Assembly (NCBI GenBank): GCA_025266875.1
Contig: JALLLT010000081.1
Span: 26,072 to 90,071, forward strand
Length of the DNA: 64,000 nucleotides
Source: Fennellomyces sp. T-0311
Taxonomy: Eukaryota; Mucoromycota; Mucoromycetes; Mucorales; Lichtheimiaceae
Reading direction: 5' to 3'
The position numbers were made by a program, and so were the translations under genes. Under the pieces are notes generated by a model. It had not been told where the DNA came from and did not search any database. It saw only the letters and a list, made by a program, of their open reading frames with translations. Of the stretch, positions 54,070-64,000 are shown in pieces. Positions within the stretch are counted from its first letter, which is position 1. Each line of letters begins with the position of its first letter.

Positions 54070-57000
54070 GCCTACGCGTTTCCAAATTTTCACGGATAAG
54101 CACTGGGAATTTCTACCCAGATAGGTCAAAAGAAAGGCTGTGGCTTAACAACAGGTGGCTTATGCCAGGGGCGGTCCCTTGGATGGCGGGACACACAGAT
54201 GGTAACCCTTCAACCATCTATCACAACTTAATACACGAGTAAAAAGCACAAAAAAAGCAGAAAATCATGGCAAAAGCTACATATTTATTTATCTTGTCAC
54301 ATAAATACCATGTACACTTGCCTTAAATTAGACAGCTGACATTAAAACAGGCAGTTGACATTCCTATATAACATTTAGCATGTAACAACACTTACATTGT
54401 TTAATTGAGGGACTTGCACAACAGACTGCTTAGTATTCGAGTTCTGAGAAGTCGCGGCGTATGAATACGTGTATAGCTCGTGTAATATAATAAATAAACA
54501 ATGATTTGTTAAAGTGTATAATGAAAAGAATAAGAAAAGTATATAGTGAAAAGAATCAAGAAAGTCTATAGCGAAACAAAAAAATGGAAGCACAAAAAGT
54601 AAAAAAAAAAAGATGATAAAGAAAAATAAGTCTATAAAGGATAATACTGAATGTACGGATAGACACCACGCGAGTTCCTTGAGCGGATATTCTCGTTGCG
54701 GTGTTGACGAACTCTTCTGACATATTCTTCAGTGTCGCCACGTAGAAAGGCATCGTCGAATGCGCGTCGCTGGTTTGGTGGCAGCATCATTCGATAGCTT
54801 GCTACTTCTTCTTGTAGCTGAAGGCGTGTCTCATTTAATTGCTGCATTAATTGTTGATGCCGTTGATATGTTTGCAGCAAACTATCTTCCGATGTACCCA
54901 AACGGGTCCACAAATCAGTCTCTTCATCGTCAATGTCGGCATCTACGTCTAAAGCATCTTCAACCAGTCCGTCGTCATCGTCGTCGTCGTCATCGATCAC
55001 TATGATCTCATCCTCTTCGTCCACAGTAACGTGACCAGGCAAAGGAGGCAAATTATCCCCTTCCATTTGAACGCCACTAACCGATAGGATATCAGCTTCT
55101 TGAGTAGCATTGAAATCCGTTAGTGCGTCTATAAATAATGCACTCAGTACTTTGAATATCACTAATGTTAACCTATACTACAAAAGCCATGCACCATCTT
55201 CGAGAGGGCGAGCAGCATTTGTATGTACATCGTCTACTGCTGTCGGAATATCGTCTTCATCGCCCCGAGGCCAAGAAAGAGGGGAAAGTCGCATTAGCCT
55301 AAAGGGATACACTTGGATCTACGTGTTAAACACGTTAGAAAGCAGATTTTTTTCATGTAGCTATAGGCGCACATACGTCTTCTTCAATATGCACATAAGG
55401 CGCAGTGTCTTTGCGCTGGATATAAACATCCAGTGCACTAAAGAGACTCCATGATTGTCTAACTGCATCATTGTACCGTTTGACAAGGTGCTTGCAGAGC
55501 ATAAATCTGCTATTAATGAATGCAGGACAGCCACAAGTAAAGTCCTCTATCGAGGGCATATACCGTGCATCTGCATTGGGTTCCTCTCCTCCATTGCGTC
55601 GTCGAAGAGTTTGCGTCAAAGTTTTCCATGACCTAGCAAACTCTTTCTCCCACTCCAATGCCTGACGGCGATTCTGAATCTTGAGCTGAAAGTTTGCTCT
55701 CATCAGTGGAAGTTGTTGGTTGATGATGATATACATCAGCAGGTCGAGTCGTGGACGAGGGAAGTTCAAAAGAAAGTCCCTCTTTAGCACTCGCCATTGT
55801 GCTTCTATCATCATCGTGGTTTTCGCCATCGGGATGTTGTCAGGGCGACTGCTGCGTGCCCATCGATCCCACCACACGCGAGCGTACCAGCAGTTGTACA
55901 TATACGCCCACACATCAGGAAGATTGTGCTGAACGCAAAAGCGATATAACTCGCGACCAGCACGCTGGCGAAGTTGATCTGCATTTTCATGGCCAACTAA
56001 GTCCAATATTAACAATGTATCTTATACCTACTCGATTCAACGGTTACAACATACCACGTTGAAGTGGAATATGCGGGTGCATATGATAGTGCTTTTGCAC
56101 CATGGCTACAATTTGGTCGCGATGGTCCGCATTCGGGCAAATTTTTCCACTGCGGTCTGATGGTGGAACAAAGCGCAAAGAAACGAATGGGAATTGCTCG
56201 CGAGCATCTGCTGCATTGTAGCGCGGATCAACTCTTTTGTCTTCACCCAACCGTAGCTTTACTGCTCGTTGAATATGCCAGAGACATAGGCGCAGTGGAT
56301 GACGACCAAACACAGTTTCAATTGCATTGATTTGGCCGCGATCCTTGTCCGAAAAGATGAAGTCCAGGGCAAATCCATGAGTCTGTAGACTACGGAAAAA
56401 GCGTCGTATCATCTCCTGGCGTGAAGGTGCTCTTTGGTGTTCTGGAACGACACCATCATTAACACCAAGGAACATATAGGCGATGGGGAATCCACATCCA
56501 TTAAAGTTGGCAACAACGCCAAAGAGCTCATATCCCATTCTATTCATCTTATATGTCGAATCGACGTGGAATTCGCGTACCAGAGGGGATGCACACGCCG
56601 AAACAAAAAACTCGGTGACAAAACCGAAACCAACAACACCACCATAATTCCGATAAAGAATCTGTTTTTTATTCATCATAAATATGTATGAACACTTTAC
56701 TGTTGACTACCATTTTTGTTGCATAGTAATCATCGCAAAGAAAGCTATGGTCATGCACATATGGTTATCTTACACATACCTTGCTGACACCATTGGTGCC
56801 TCTATCAACGTGCATTATGGCCGAAGTAAGTTGATTGTCGTGGAGTTTATACCGGTTTTCAACTTGACGCGCCCATGAAGCATAGACCTACAACATCATC
56901 ATCGTACCAACATCATACCACCGCTTGTTACATACCTGTGGTTGCGTAACAGTACCAGCAGCAGTCAGAAACTGAGCAACAATGCGACGATATAGCGGTT

Positions 57001-57783
57001 GAGCTGAAAGCTCTTCCGCATGTTCGACGATATACTCACGAACTTCTCGTGGCATCTCTGTGCGGATATTCTCTCGCAGTCGAGGAGGAGGGTGACCAGA
57101 AGAGTGTTGAATTTTGAGGTATACATACCCACTCTCCCGGTCAATATACCCCGAGATTTTCCCATTGCAGGGATGAGTTCACATGCGAGAATGAAGACGC
57201 ACACGAACTTCATCCAGCACTTGAGATTGAACTCTGGTATCCTGACAACAGACATACTTAAAGGAAATCGAGCGTCGTAGTCGCGGATCAGCAAGGTTCT
57301 TCAGGTAATACATGTAACCATCGCATGCTTCGATTTGACTAACGATGTGCATAAGAAGAGCGCGATCATCAGTCAGTTGCAGCATGAACCCTTCGATTAA
57401 CACATCGGCCTCGTATACATAGGATACACCGGCTAAAAAAAGCTTGTTAAGTATAGTTTCGGTTTATTCTGATTATTTGATACAAACCATCAGTGCGTGC
57501 TGGGATAAACTCAATCATTTCTTCCATTGTCGTCGCGAATTCCGAAGCTGGACGTGTCACATTGGACTGCCTACGACGACAGGTAATACACGTCCTATAC
57601 TGTCCATTTCTAGCCGTAAAATCCCGGGTAGGACGATACACCTTGCAGTGGGAGCAATATTGAAGAGAATCCATGGTAAAGAGCGAAGATATGTGGCTTA
57701 CAACAACAAAAAAACTTAATTTGACCTGTCGGAAAATGAAGCTTAACGATGGCTTCATCCGTGAAAATTTGGAAACGCGTAGC
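54070..57783 (-). mobile_element. MULE 2
   Basis: The terminal repeat CTACGCGTTTCCAAATTTTC is at 54072 on the left and inverted at the right end (ending 57783), extending through 'ACGGAT'. It shares the frame 'CTAC..G(T)..(C)AATTTTCAC.GAT' with the terminal repeat of MULE 1. Length is 3714 bp. A target duplication is not clear: flanking 9-mers match at only about five positions, which suggests age. It carries one multi-exon transposase gene. Confidence 0.87.
54632..57674 (-). pseudogene. MULE 2 transposase (multi-exon, nonsense codon)
   Basis: Start 'MDSLQYCSHCKVYRPTRDFT' (57674) with CxxC pairs as in MULE 1. The second exon has 'LTDDRALLMHIVSQIEACDG' and is stopped by TGA at 57179-57181, after which the frame continues ('GKISGYIDRESGYVYLKIQH'). 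The catalytic exon (56044-56679) is intact: 'VREFHVDSTYKMNRMGYELF', 'LDFIFSDKDRGQINAIETVF', 'LRLCLWHIQRAVK'. The next exon has the SWIM finger 'CGCPAFINSRFMLCKHLVKRY'. The last exon is acidic and Gln-rich and ends 'RGVYPYIQYYPL'. The only clear lesion is the early TGA, complementary to the frameshift in MULE 1, so neither copy alone encodes a full protein. Confidence 0.87.
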
Positions 57784-60024
57784 TGAACGCTAGCTTCACG
57801 TATCCTACATAGAATGAGATTATTGAAGATTATGACATTTTGTTTATGGTACTACGTATAATCGAGTTATCATGCTACTACGTATTTAGGAAAGTAACAG
57901 CGCAAAGCTTGGTAAGTCATCTTTCATATTTTGCCGATGCAAATTATAGCATATTTAACTCTGGATATAGACATACTGTACATGCAACATAGTTCTAGTT
58001 AAAGCTTATACTTTGATTGACGAATGGTTCGTTGACTATCTTATATCCGTTTCTATGTTACTCGATATATTAGACAATTGCGTTATTTACATCTAGTATC
58101 TACGATTTTCATATATATATGGACCCACTGTCGCTTCAAAACGTCTGTGAGGTACATTTGGAATTTTGAGATTTAGTGATTGTTAAAGAGACCTAACACC
58201 TTTAGGAGCAGGTCTATTACCTTTCAAAATAAATTATAACTTTTGAACTAATAATTGTTAACAGTGATAGTTCTTCCAGCATACGCAACAGCAGAAGATT
58301 TAAGCATCAGAGGACATAAAGTCATTAAATGAACGTGATGCCTTTGCATCAGTAATAATAACATAAAAGATAGAAATGGTGAACGCAAGTCTGTGCGCGT
58401 TTGTTTGTTACTATTTGTGGTGTATGCTTATACATTCTCTGATAATGTAGAGCTTCTTTACAGCGGGTTTGAGTGTGCTGGCTGCAAAAAAAAAGCATCT
58501 ACGTAGCCAGGATTGAACCTATGGCGAGCAGCAAAAAAAAGTATAGCCGACGCTCTTCACAATGAGCAAAACCCAATGCGCTTTGTGGTCGCTGAAAAAT
58601 TGAGATCCGAAGTGTAGCAGCAGCAGCAGCAAATTTTTTTCACAGTCACTTAAAAAGCAAGGGTAGTAAACACGCCTGAGCTGCTGCTTCTTTTAGTCTA
58701 GCAAATCTATTTCACCATGGAGTAGAGCATCAAGCTTTGCGCCCTTGTTATTTCATAATGGCATTTATCATCTTCAGAGTTAAGCAAATGCAATAGTAAG
58801 TCTATCATTAGCTCCATTGCTTTTACAACAGCAATAACTTGCTCATTTTAGATGATCCATTATCTTTCCCCCTTTTCATCTGAAGGTTTTTTTTACTTGT
58901 GCTTCAAGAATATACTTCCTTCGTCTCTGTATTACTCAATTGCTATAAGACTGCTCTGATTCATCGCCATTCTGACACGATGCTCTGGTATTTTCATGGT
59001 GGCCTTGTATTTGCTGCAACGCTCCTCTTTTGTCCTCGTTGGTACCTTCAAGACGTGGTCGCTGCTATATTTAAAGTTTCCATTAAAGGTGATGTGTTCC
59101 ACCACACCACTTAGGTGCTATTTATGCCAATACCATCCTACGGCTTACCAAGAAGGTTTACCTTGAAGAAGATATATCGACGAACTACATTGTTGTTGTT
59201 CAGATTCTTGCTGGTCCATACTGAAGATATATGCTGATCTACTGCTTAATGCTGTGATGCTGTGATGCTTTGACCCTTGGCGATTGACTGAAGAAGTATG
59301 GCGATGCTTTGACTCTGGCTGGCTCATGATAAACAAATGTCGACCAATTGCAATGGTGAAAGCGTTACTTCTGTTTAGTTAAGGAACAAATGGGGAGTAA
59401 GCGTTGTGTCGCAATTCGCAATGTGTTATATATAATGGATCAGGTATTGTATTACCACACAAGGTAAGGAATGTATTGGCGAGTCTAGTTTATACATTGG
59501 TGTTTGTTTTATCTTGCTGAATAAACCTGCGTTCTCATGATTTGTTATCTATACATATTCGCATATTTTCGTCTATTCTTTATCGTCGCCTTGTATGGCA
59601 TGATAAAGGATGTGGTAAAGCACTGTATGTACTAGTACTATCTATAAGTGTGCAATTGTGGTTCATAACTGCGGTATAAATGGACTTATCAATCCCACAA
59701 GTCCTGGCAAGTCCCGCCAAGCCCAGCGGGTCTTGAAAAAATTGGGTCATTATGGCTGGGTAAAACCCTGAGCTAGGGTTAATATGTGCATATTTTGTCC
59801 CCAAGTCCTGTGCAATTTTACTGGCTAGACATGCTTATATTTTTTATGCATTTGAGGAAGAGCTTGATCGATCCATCTTGGGATGGCCATCGTAAGGAAG
59901 GATCCATCTAATTTATCCTGTCATTCATTGAATGTATTGAGTGAACTTCATATCGTGTTTGTAGTATATGCCAAAAAGTGCTTTTTTTATTATTATATGA
60001 ACGAGAACGATGCGAAAAATATTT
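57784..60024. other. Spacer with no supported protein gene
   Basis: A+T-rich. Contains a tRNA-like segment near 58501-58575 and small direct repeats ('gctgtgatgctttgac' words at 59250-59320). Confidence 0.45.
58501..58575 (-). tRNA. Degenerate tRNA-like sequence
   Basis: On the minus strand the D-arm-like 'TTTGCTCATTGTGAAGAGCG' (GCTC/GAGC stem) is followed by a T-run and then the B-box-like GGTTCAATCC within 'CATAGGTTCAATCCTGG'. The acceptor ends do not pair and the anticodon region is filled by a T-run, so it is at best a pseudo-tRNA or the head of a tRNA-derived short element. Confidence 0.25.
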
Positions 60025-62486
60025 TTAAAGAGGAGGCATCTCTACATTTTGCCATGTCTCTTTATTGTCACCCATCCAGTTCAAGGATTTCTCCTTAATC
60101 AGCCCACGGTGGCACCACTCAGCCTTTGGGTGCGTGCGCCAGTACTCAACCATATCCAACATATTAGCTGGTTCCTGTTGCTACAAGCCGTGGTGCTCGA
60201 TGAATGCTTTGATCCCGTCGACAACGCGCTTTCTCCGGCTGAACTTCTTCATTTGATCCTTTCGCCACGCAGTACTTCACTGAAGTTCCAGGTCCTTGAT
60301 AGCAGGATGACCAGACAAACCGTCGTGATATTTACGCCAAAGATCCTGTACAGTCTTCACGGCGTCGCTTATTCTGTAGAATGGTGGCTGGGGGGTGGAA
60401 GTGGTGTCGACAAAGGACGAAGCAGCAGCAGCAGTGGAAGTGAACGGTGCCGTGGAAGCAGGAGGAAAGGACGTCGAAGCAGAGGCAGTAGTGGAAGTAA
60501 GTGGCGTTGTGGCAGGAGGAAAGGAGGCCGAAGTAGTGGCAGGAGTAGAAGTGGATGGTGTCCATTGCACCGAGATCGTGAGACGTCCATTTGCAAGGTC
60601 ACCCATGAACTGGTTAAACACTTGCATATGCTCTTTGAGTGACTCCGTAATGCGATTCAATCGTTGAGACATATCCGCGTACATCTGTTGAAGGTACGTA
60701 TGCAAGTGCGGCATTGCTCTAGACAGGGTGAGATCCTCTGGTGGTGGGGAATCGCCAATGGATCTTTCGAGGTTATTGGAAGTTCAAAAGGTACTTAGTA
60801 AGTATGTATATCTTCTACAACTGGTATTATACTTACGCTGCAAAATCCAGGTAACTTGGATCTCTGAAGATGTCTGCTTTCCAAATAGATAAGTGCGGGT
60901 GGCGTTTCCTCATCAACACGGAATCCTGCAAGAATGTTATACGTAAAGCACGTAACATCTTCAGGAACCCATCGGCAGCAACACTCCCATCACCTTGGCC
61001 TTGGTTAATTCTCTCTTGTCGCTCCTCAATCCAAGGGAGAACTTTTTGCTGCAATGACTCGGGGGGTTGGACGGTATCACGGGGCAACCAGAAAGTCTTT
61101 CCGTTGGGATCAAACTTTGCCATAGCTCGCAACAGACGCCGTGGTAGGTTTGTCAGATATGATCCTTCTATTGCATCATTTGTCCACCGCCCAGCTCGTC
61201 GAATCGCAGAATCACCGGCCTCGCCCAGATCCGCCATTTTTGCACCCGACTTTCTATCCGCGTGCGTAATAGATGTTGATCTGATATTGCACTCGTTGAA
61301 CGCCTTCTTGAAAGCTCTGGAATGAGCAGCTGGCGTCATACTTTGGGTGAGGTCGACAGAATCACGGCTCTCGCTACTGCACAACTTGATATCGAACCAG
61401 TCTTCACGCTCCATCATTTTGGGAAAGTCTTCCCTTGCGAACGTGCCAGCGGTAGAAAAAGTAAAGACCGAGTGCCATCCAAAGACAAGTTTCAACCTGT
61501 GCACATCGAATGGCTGATCCGTGCTCGACTTTACCAAACTGATTTGTCTTTCCATGAAACAAAAGCAGAACCAAACAAGGGCATTGGATATCAGGCGTAG
61601 GTCCTTCTCCTTGGAGGGGAATCGTGTGGATGTCGGCAAACTCGAGCTCTCGAACATTGTCGCCACGCATGAGCGCAAAGTGCGACACAAGCATCATGAC
61701 TGCATTGCGATAGTGCTCGGGCTTGTCCTTCACCAGAAAGTAATCGATGACTCTAGTCAATTCTTCCATTGTTGAGTACCCATCCAAAATGGACCCGGCA
61801 GCACGGTCTTCATAGTTTGTTTTGCGTCTCTTGGCTTGCTTTTTCTTGGAGTTTTTAAACAGTGACTTGACGTCTGGAATTCGCGGATGGTTGGTCACAG
61901 TGTTCATGTTGTTGCTACATTGGTCGTGAAAGAGCTTGGTGATCGCACTAACATACTGTTTGATGGAGCTAAAGCCGAGTACGTTCTCTCGGTCAGCGGC
62001 CAGTTCTGGGTCGTCAGTATCCGCTTCACCACTTGGGTCTTCGTTGGTAACACCTTCCGATTGCTTTTCGTGCGTAGATCGACGGAGCCTTGTAAGGACC
62101 TGTATACATAGAAGAGTATATAATATATGAGCGAAAAGTTCATATACATCTGCTTCTGTACTTACATATTCTTCCAGAAATAGGTGCAGTTTGTCGCCAT
62201 TGACTTGATAACGAGTAGTTACTTGGAAGGGCTTTGTGTCGCATCATGAACAAAACTCACTCATTTTTGGATAGTATGCAAGCTTGGTGGAATTGGGACG
62301 AAGCGCCTGCGTCGTGGCTTGCATATGCTGTCTTGATTGTTGCATGGCCAGGTTCATTTCAGCGACATTATGAGGACCAGGTCTATGGGCCAGTTGGCTG
62401 CTAGTCTGGTCTTCAACAGGCTCCTCAGATGGCAAGGGATTGAGGTTGTATAAAGCAGATACGTATTCGTGTTGTTGTTTAGGCAT
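60025..62486 (-). pseudogene. Crypton tyrosine recombinase with GCR1_C-like C-terminus, inactivated
   Basis: Exon 1 starts at 62486 ('MPKQQHEYVSALYNLNPLPS'). TGA at 62244-62246 falls where Trp fits in 'EFCS(W)CDTK'. An intron near 62102-62160 leads to 'VLTRLRRSTHEKQSEGVTNE' and 'FSSIKQYVSAITKLFHDQCS'. The catalytic domain has 'HFALMRGDNVRELEFADI' (Arg I), a frameshift near 61440, 'SITHADRKSGAKMADLGEAG' (His-x-x-Arg) and 'IRRAGRWTNDAIEGSYLTNL' (Tyr). After another intron near 60790-60835 come Thr/Ser/Pro-rich spacers and a GCR1_C-like DNA-binding domain: 'ISDAVKTVQDLWRKYHDGLS', then 'STAWRKDQMKKFSRRKRVVD'. Stops TGA 60277-60279 and TAG 60181-60183 lie in that domain. Cryptons move by site-specific recombination through a circular form. 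This copy has lost function. Confidence 0.88.
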
Positions 62487-63143
62487 GGTAGATGGTACAA
62501 GGCGTGTACGCAGAATAGATGAATTGTGATTATCGAGCCCTTACAGAAAGCTAGCTTATATATCTTCACCTTTCCCAGCATAAGGCTCAGCCTCCTAGAA
62601 GACCTCATCCCTCCGCAGGCTCAGCAGGCTCAGCAAGTCCTTCTTCACATTGATACGCCTTAAATCAGCCTCACTCATTCAAAGAAGTATTAAATTACTG
62701 CGGCCTGCGGCGCAGCTCAGCGCCTCACCCAGCCTTCCTTTGCATCATTTTTGTACACTCTTTTCCGTCATATGTTCGACGCGCTTTTTTAAATAGAATG
62801 TTGTATATTTTTATTTACTATCATTCAATTTTTTAGACTGATACTATAATTTTTATTATGAAAGTTGCTTCAGCGATTACGATCTGTCAAAAGCTTCTGC
62901 GCTACCGCGCGGGTTATGTGCCCAATTTGGAAAGATGCATACGGGATTCAGGTCCGCTCGTGGCTGAGGACTCGCGTCCAGGACGCACAGGAAGTCCGCT
63001 TTATATGCCCTACATAATCATATTTCAACAACGTAAACATATTATCGTTTGCTTCCACGTACAGTGCTACACTTGTTTTTGCAGTATGTGCATGTTTTCT
63101 CGAAAAATTAAGTAAAGTGGACTTTGCAAGTACCTCCTTTTGC
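62487..63143. other. 5' flank of Crypton and spacer
   Basis: Contains short direct repeats of GGCTCAGC (62586-62640) and a G+C-rich patch at 62700-62740. The short direct repeats expected at Crypton ends were not identified. No gene supported. Confidence 0.45.
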
Positions 63144-63557
63144 CGAAAATGGCAACCCTCGTAGCACACCGACGCGGCTTTCCAAATAAGTAAAAAAAAC
63201 AGGAACAAAGGCGAGCTTTTGAGGATGATAATAACTAGTATATGAAGTAAGACTGGTATCGTTATACTCGCCTCATCGTCCGCTACATCCATGTGCCTAA
63301 AAGTAGGAAACGATGACCCAAAAATATTGGGTCTATTTTGACCAAAAAATGGCCAAAAGGCAAGGCTATACACTGGCGATTTTGTTGATTTCCAACCGTT
63401 TTTGACCTTTTTACACAACCTCTTTCAGCTCGACGAAAAAAAATCGTACAACATATCGGCTGGTATCTATCTACCGTGGGAGGGCCCCTTGACAACATAC
63501 TGAACGCTCATAGCCTGCAATTTTTTTTTGGTGCACCATCTCTGGAGTTCGAGTTTG
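63144..63557 (-). repeat. ~405 bp repeat, copy 2 (inverted)
   Basis: Reverse complement of the repeat at 51008-51412, with a handful of substitutions. Homology ends at CCGAAAATGGCA on the inner side and CTCCAGA on the outer side. The arrangement (outer ends pointing outward in both) is that of terminal inverted repeats around 51.0-63.6 kb, but no target duplication is seen. Confidence 0.9.
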
Positions 63558-64000
63558 TATGCGCATGTCTTAATTATATTGTATGTACTGTCAGCTCATT
63601 ATCCGAAGCCCTTTTTCATTTTTTCAACAGTAAAACCATGTTAAAAAATCCACTTATATTGATGTAATCGATATTACTATAGTTTTTCGTACGTTGCAAC
63701 GTACTTAAGTTGAAATATTTTCGATTAACAGATCAGTCAACAAACTTCTGTGTTTAGAGATCTTTCGTATTACTTAAAACAGTAGCCTCGCACACCAGGT
63801 ACTCTGAAGCATTAAAAATAGTAATTTAGAACTTGTCATGCTTTGATATACAATAGATAGTCGCGTAGAGCTTGCAATATGATTGTCTCAATCTCATATA
63901 CCTTCCAAAAAACCTACCATGTGGATTTGAGGACTTGATAGTCATCTTAACTATAAGTATGCAATTGTTACATTCCTACGACGTAAATCAGTGCGTTAGT
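63558..64000. other. Spacer to window end
   Basis: A+T-rich, nothing recognised. Confidence 0.5.

Noticed and set aside
58501..58575. Functional tRNA gene
   Set aside because: A- and B-box-like words are present, but acceptor ends do not pair and the anticodon arm is replaced by a T-run.
60395..60667. Ala/Val/Glu-rich plus-strand protein and Pro/Leu-rich minus-strand alternatives
   Set aside because: They are alternative frames of the Thr/Ser/Pro-rich spacer in the Crypton protein, where the GCR1_C-like domain fixes the frame.

Overview
The window looks like a repeat-rich, gene-poor stretch of a filamentous fungal genome, most likely an early-diverging (Mucoromycota-type) fungus. That is an inference from three things: the mix of DNA transposon families (Plavaka/CACTA-like, PIF/Harbinger, MULE, several Tc1/mariner-IS630 lineages, Crypton), short GT-AG introns of about 49-75 nt inside transposase genes, and A+T-rich spacers. 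I see no bacterial organisation, no CRISPR array, no rRNA, and no convincing single-copy host gene. Almost everything identifiable is a DNA transposon, and no reverse transcriptase or LTR pair was recognised.

Layout. 0-2.7 kb: two repeat families, five tandem ~270-290 bp units inside copies of a ~240 bp unit. 2.7-6.8 kb: a decayed and an intact-looking Tc1/IS630 transposase and a small basic ORF. 7.0-7.4 kb: a ~21 bp minisatellite. 8.4-35.4 kb: one old Plavaka-type element is present as two complementary pieces (8.4-10.6 and 32.6-35.4 kb). They are separated by a ~22 kb block with CATG-rich edges. The block carries a decayed Tnp2-like gene, a partly decayed accessory ORF, and a split gene encoding a DUF6729-like domain, a DDE-like nuclease and a 3'-5' exonuclease. 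A MULE cut that gene (10 bp in-frame target duplication), a second Plavaka jumped into the MULE's terminal repeat (TA duplication), and a Harbinger jumped into that Plavaka (TCT duplication). 35.6-42.5 kb: a second Harbinger sits in a ~350 bp repeat whose unoccupied copy lies 3 kb away and gives the exact empty site. 42.7-49.3 kb: an intact Tc1-like gene, then an IS630-type element with a 3 kb DDE element nested in its 3' region. 49.3-63.6 kb: a truncated accessory gene, a second MULE, a Crypton (tyrosine recombinase plus GCR1_C-like domain) with nonsense mutations and a frameshift, and a ~405 bp repeat present as an inverted pair 12.5 kb apart.

How the parts work together. Harbinger copies carry the usual pair, a DDE transposase and a Myb/SANT-like DNA-binding partner. 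MULE, Plavaka and the 3 kb DDE element each encode one multi-exon transposase. Crypton encodes recombinase and DNA-binding domain in one protein. The elements whose genes look undamaged by eye are Harbinger 1, the Tc1-like gene at 42.7-43.9 kb, the IS630-type gene at 44.7-46.1 kb and the nested DDE gene at 46.3-48.8 kb. The insertion order can be read from target duplications, so the window is a stratigraphic record of successive transposition.
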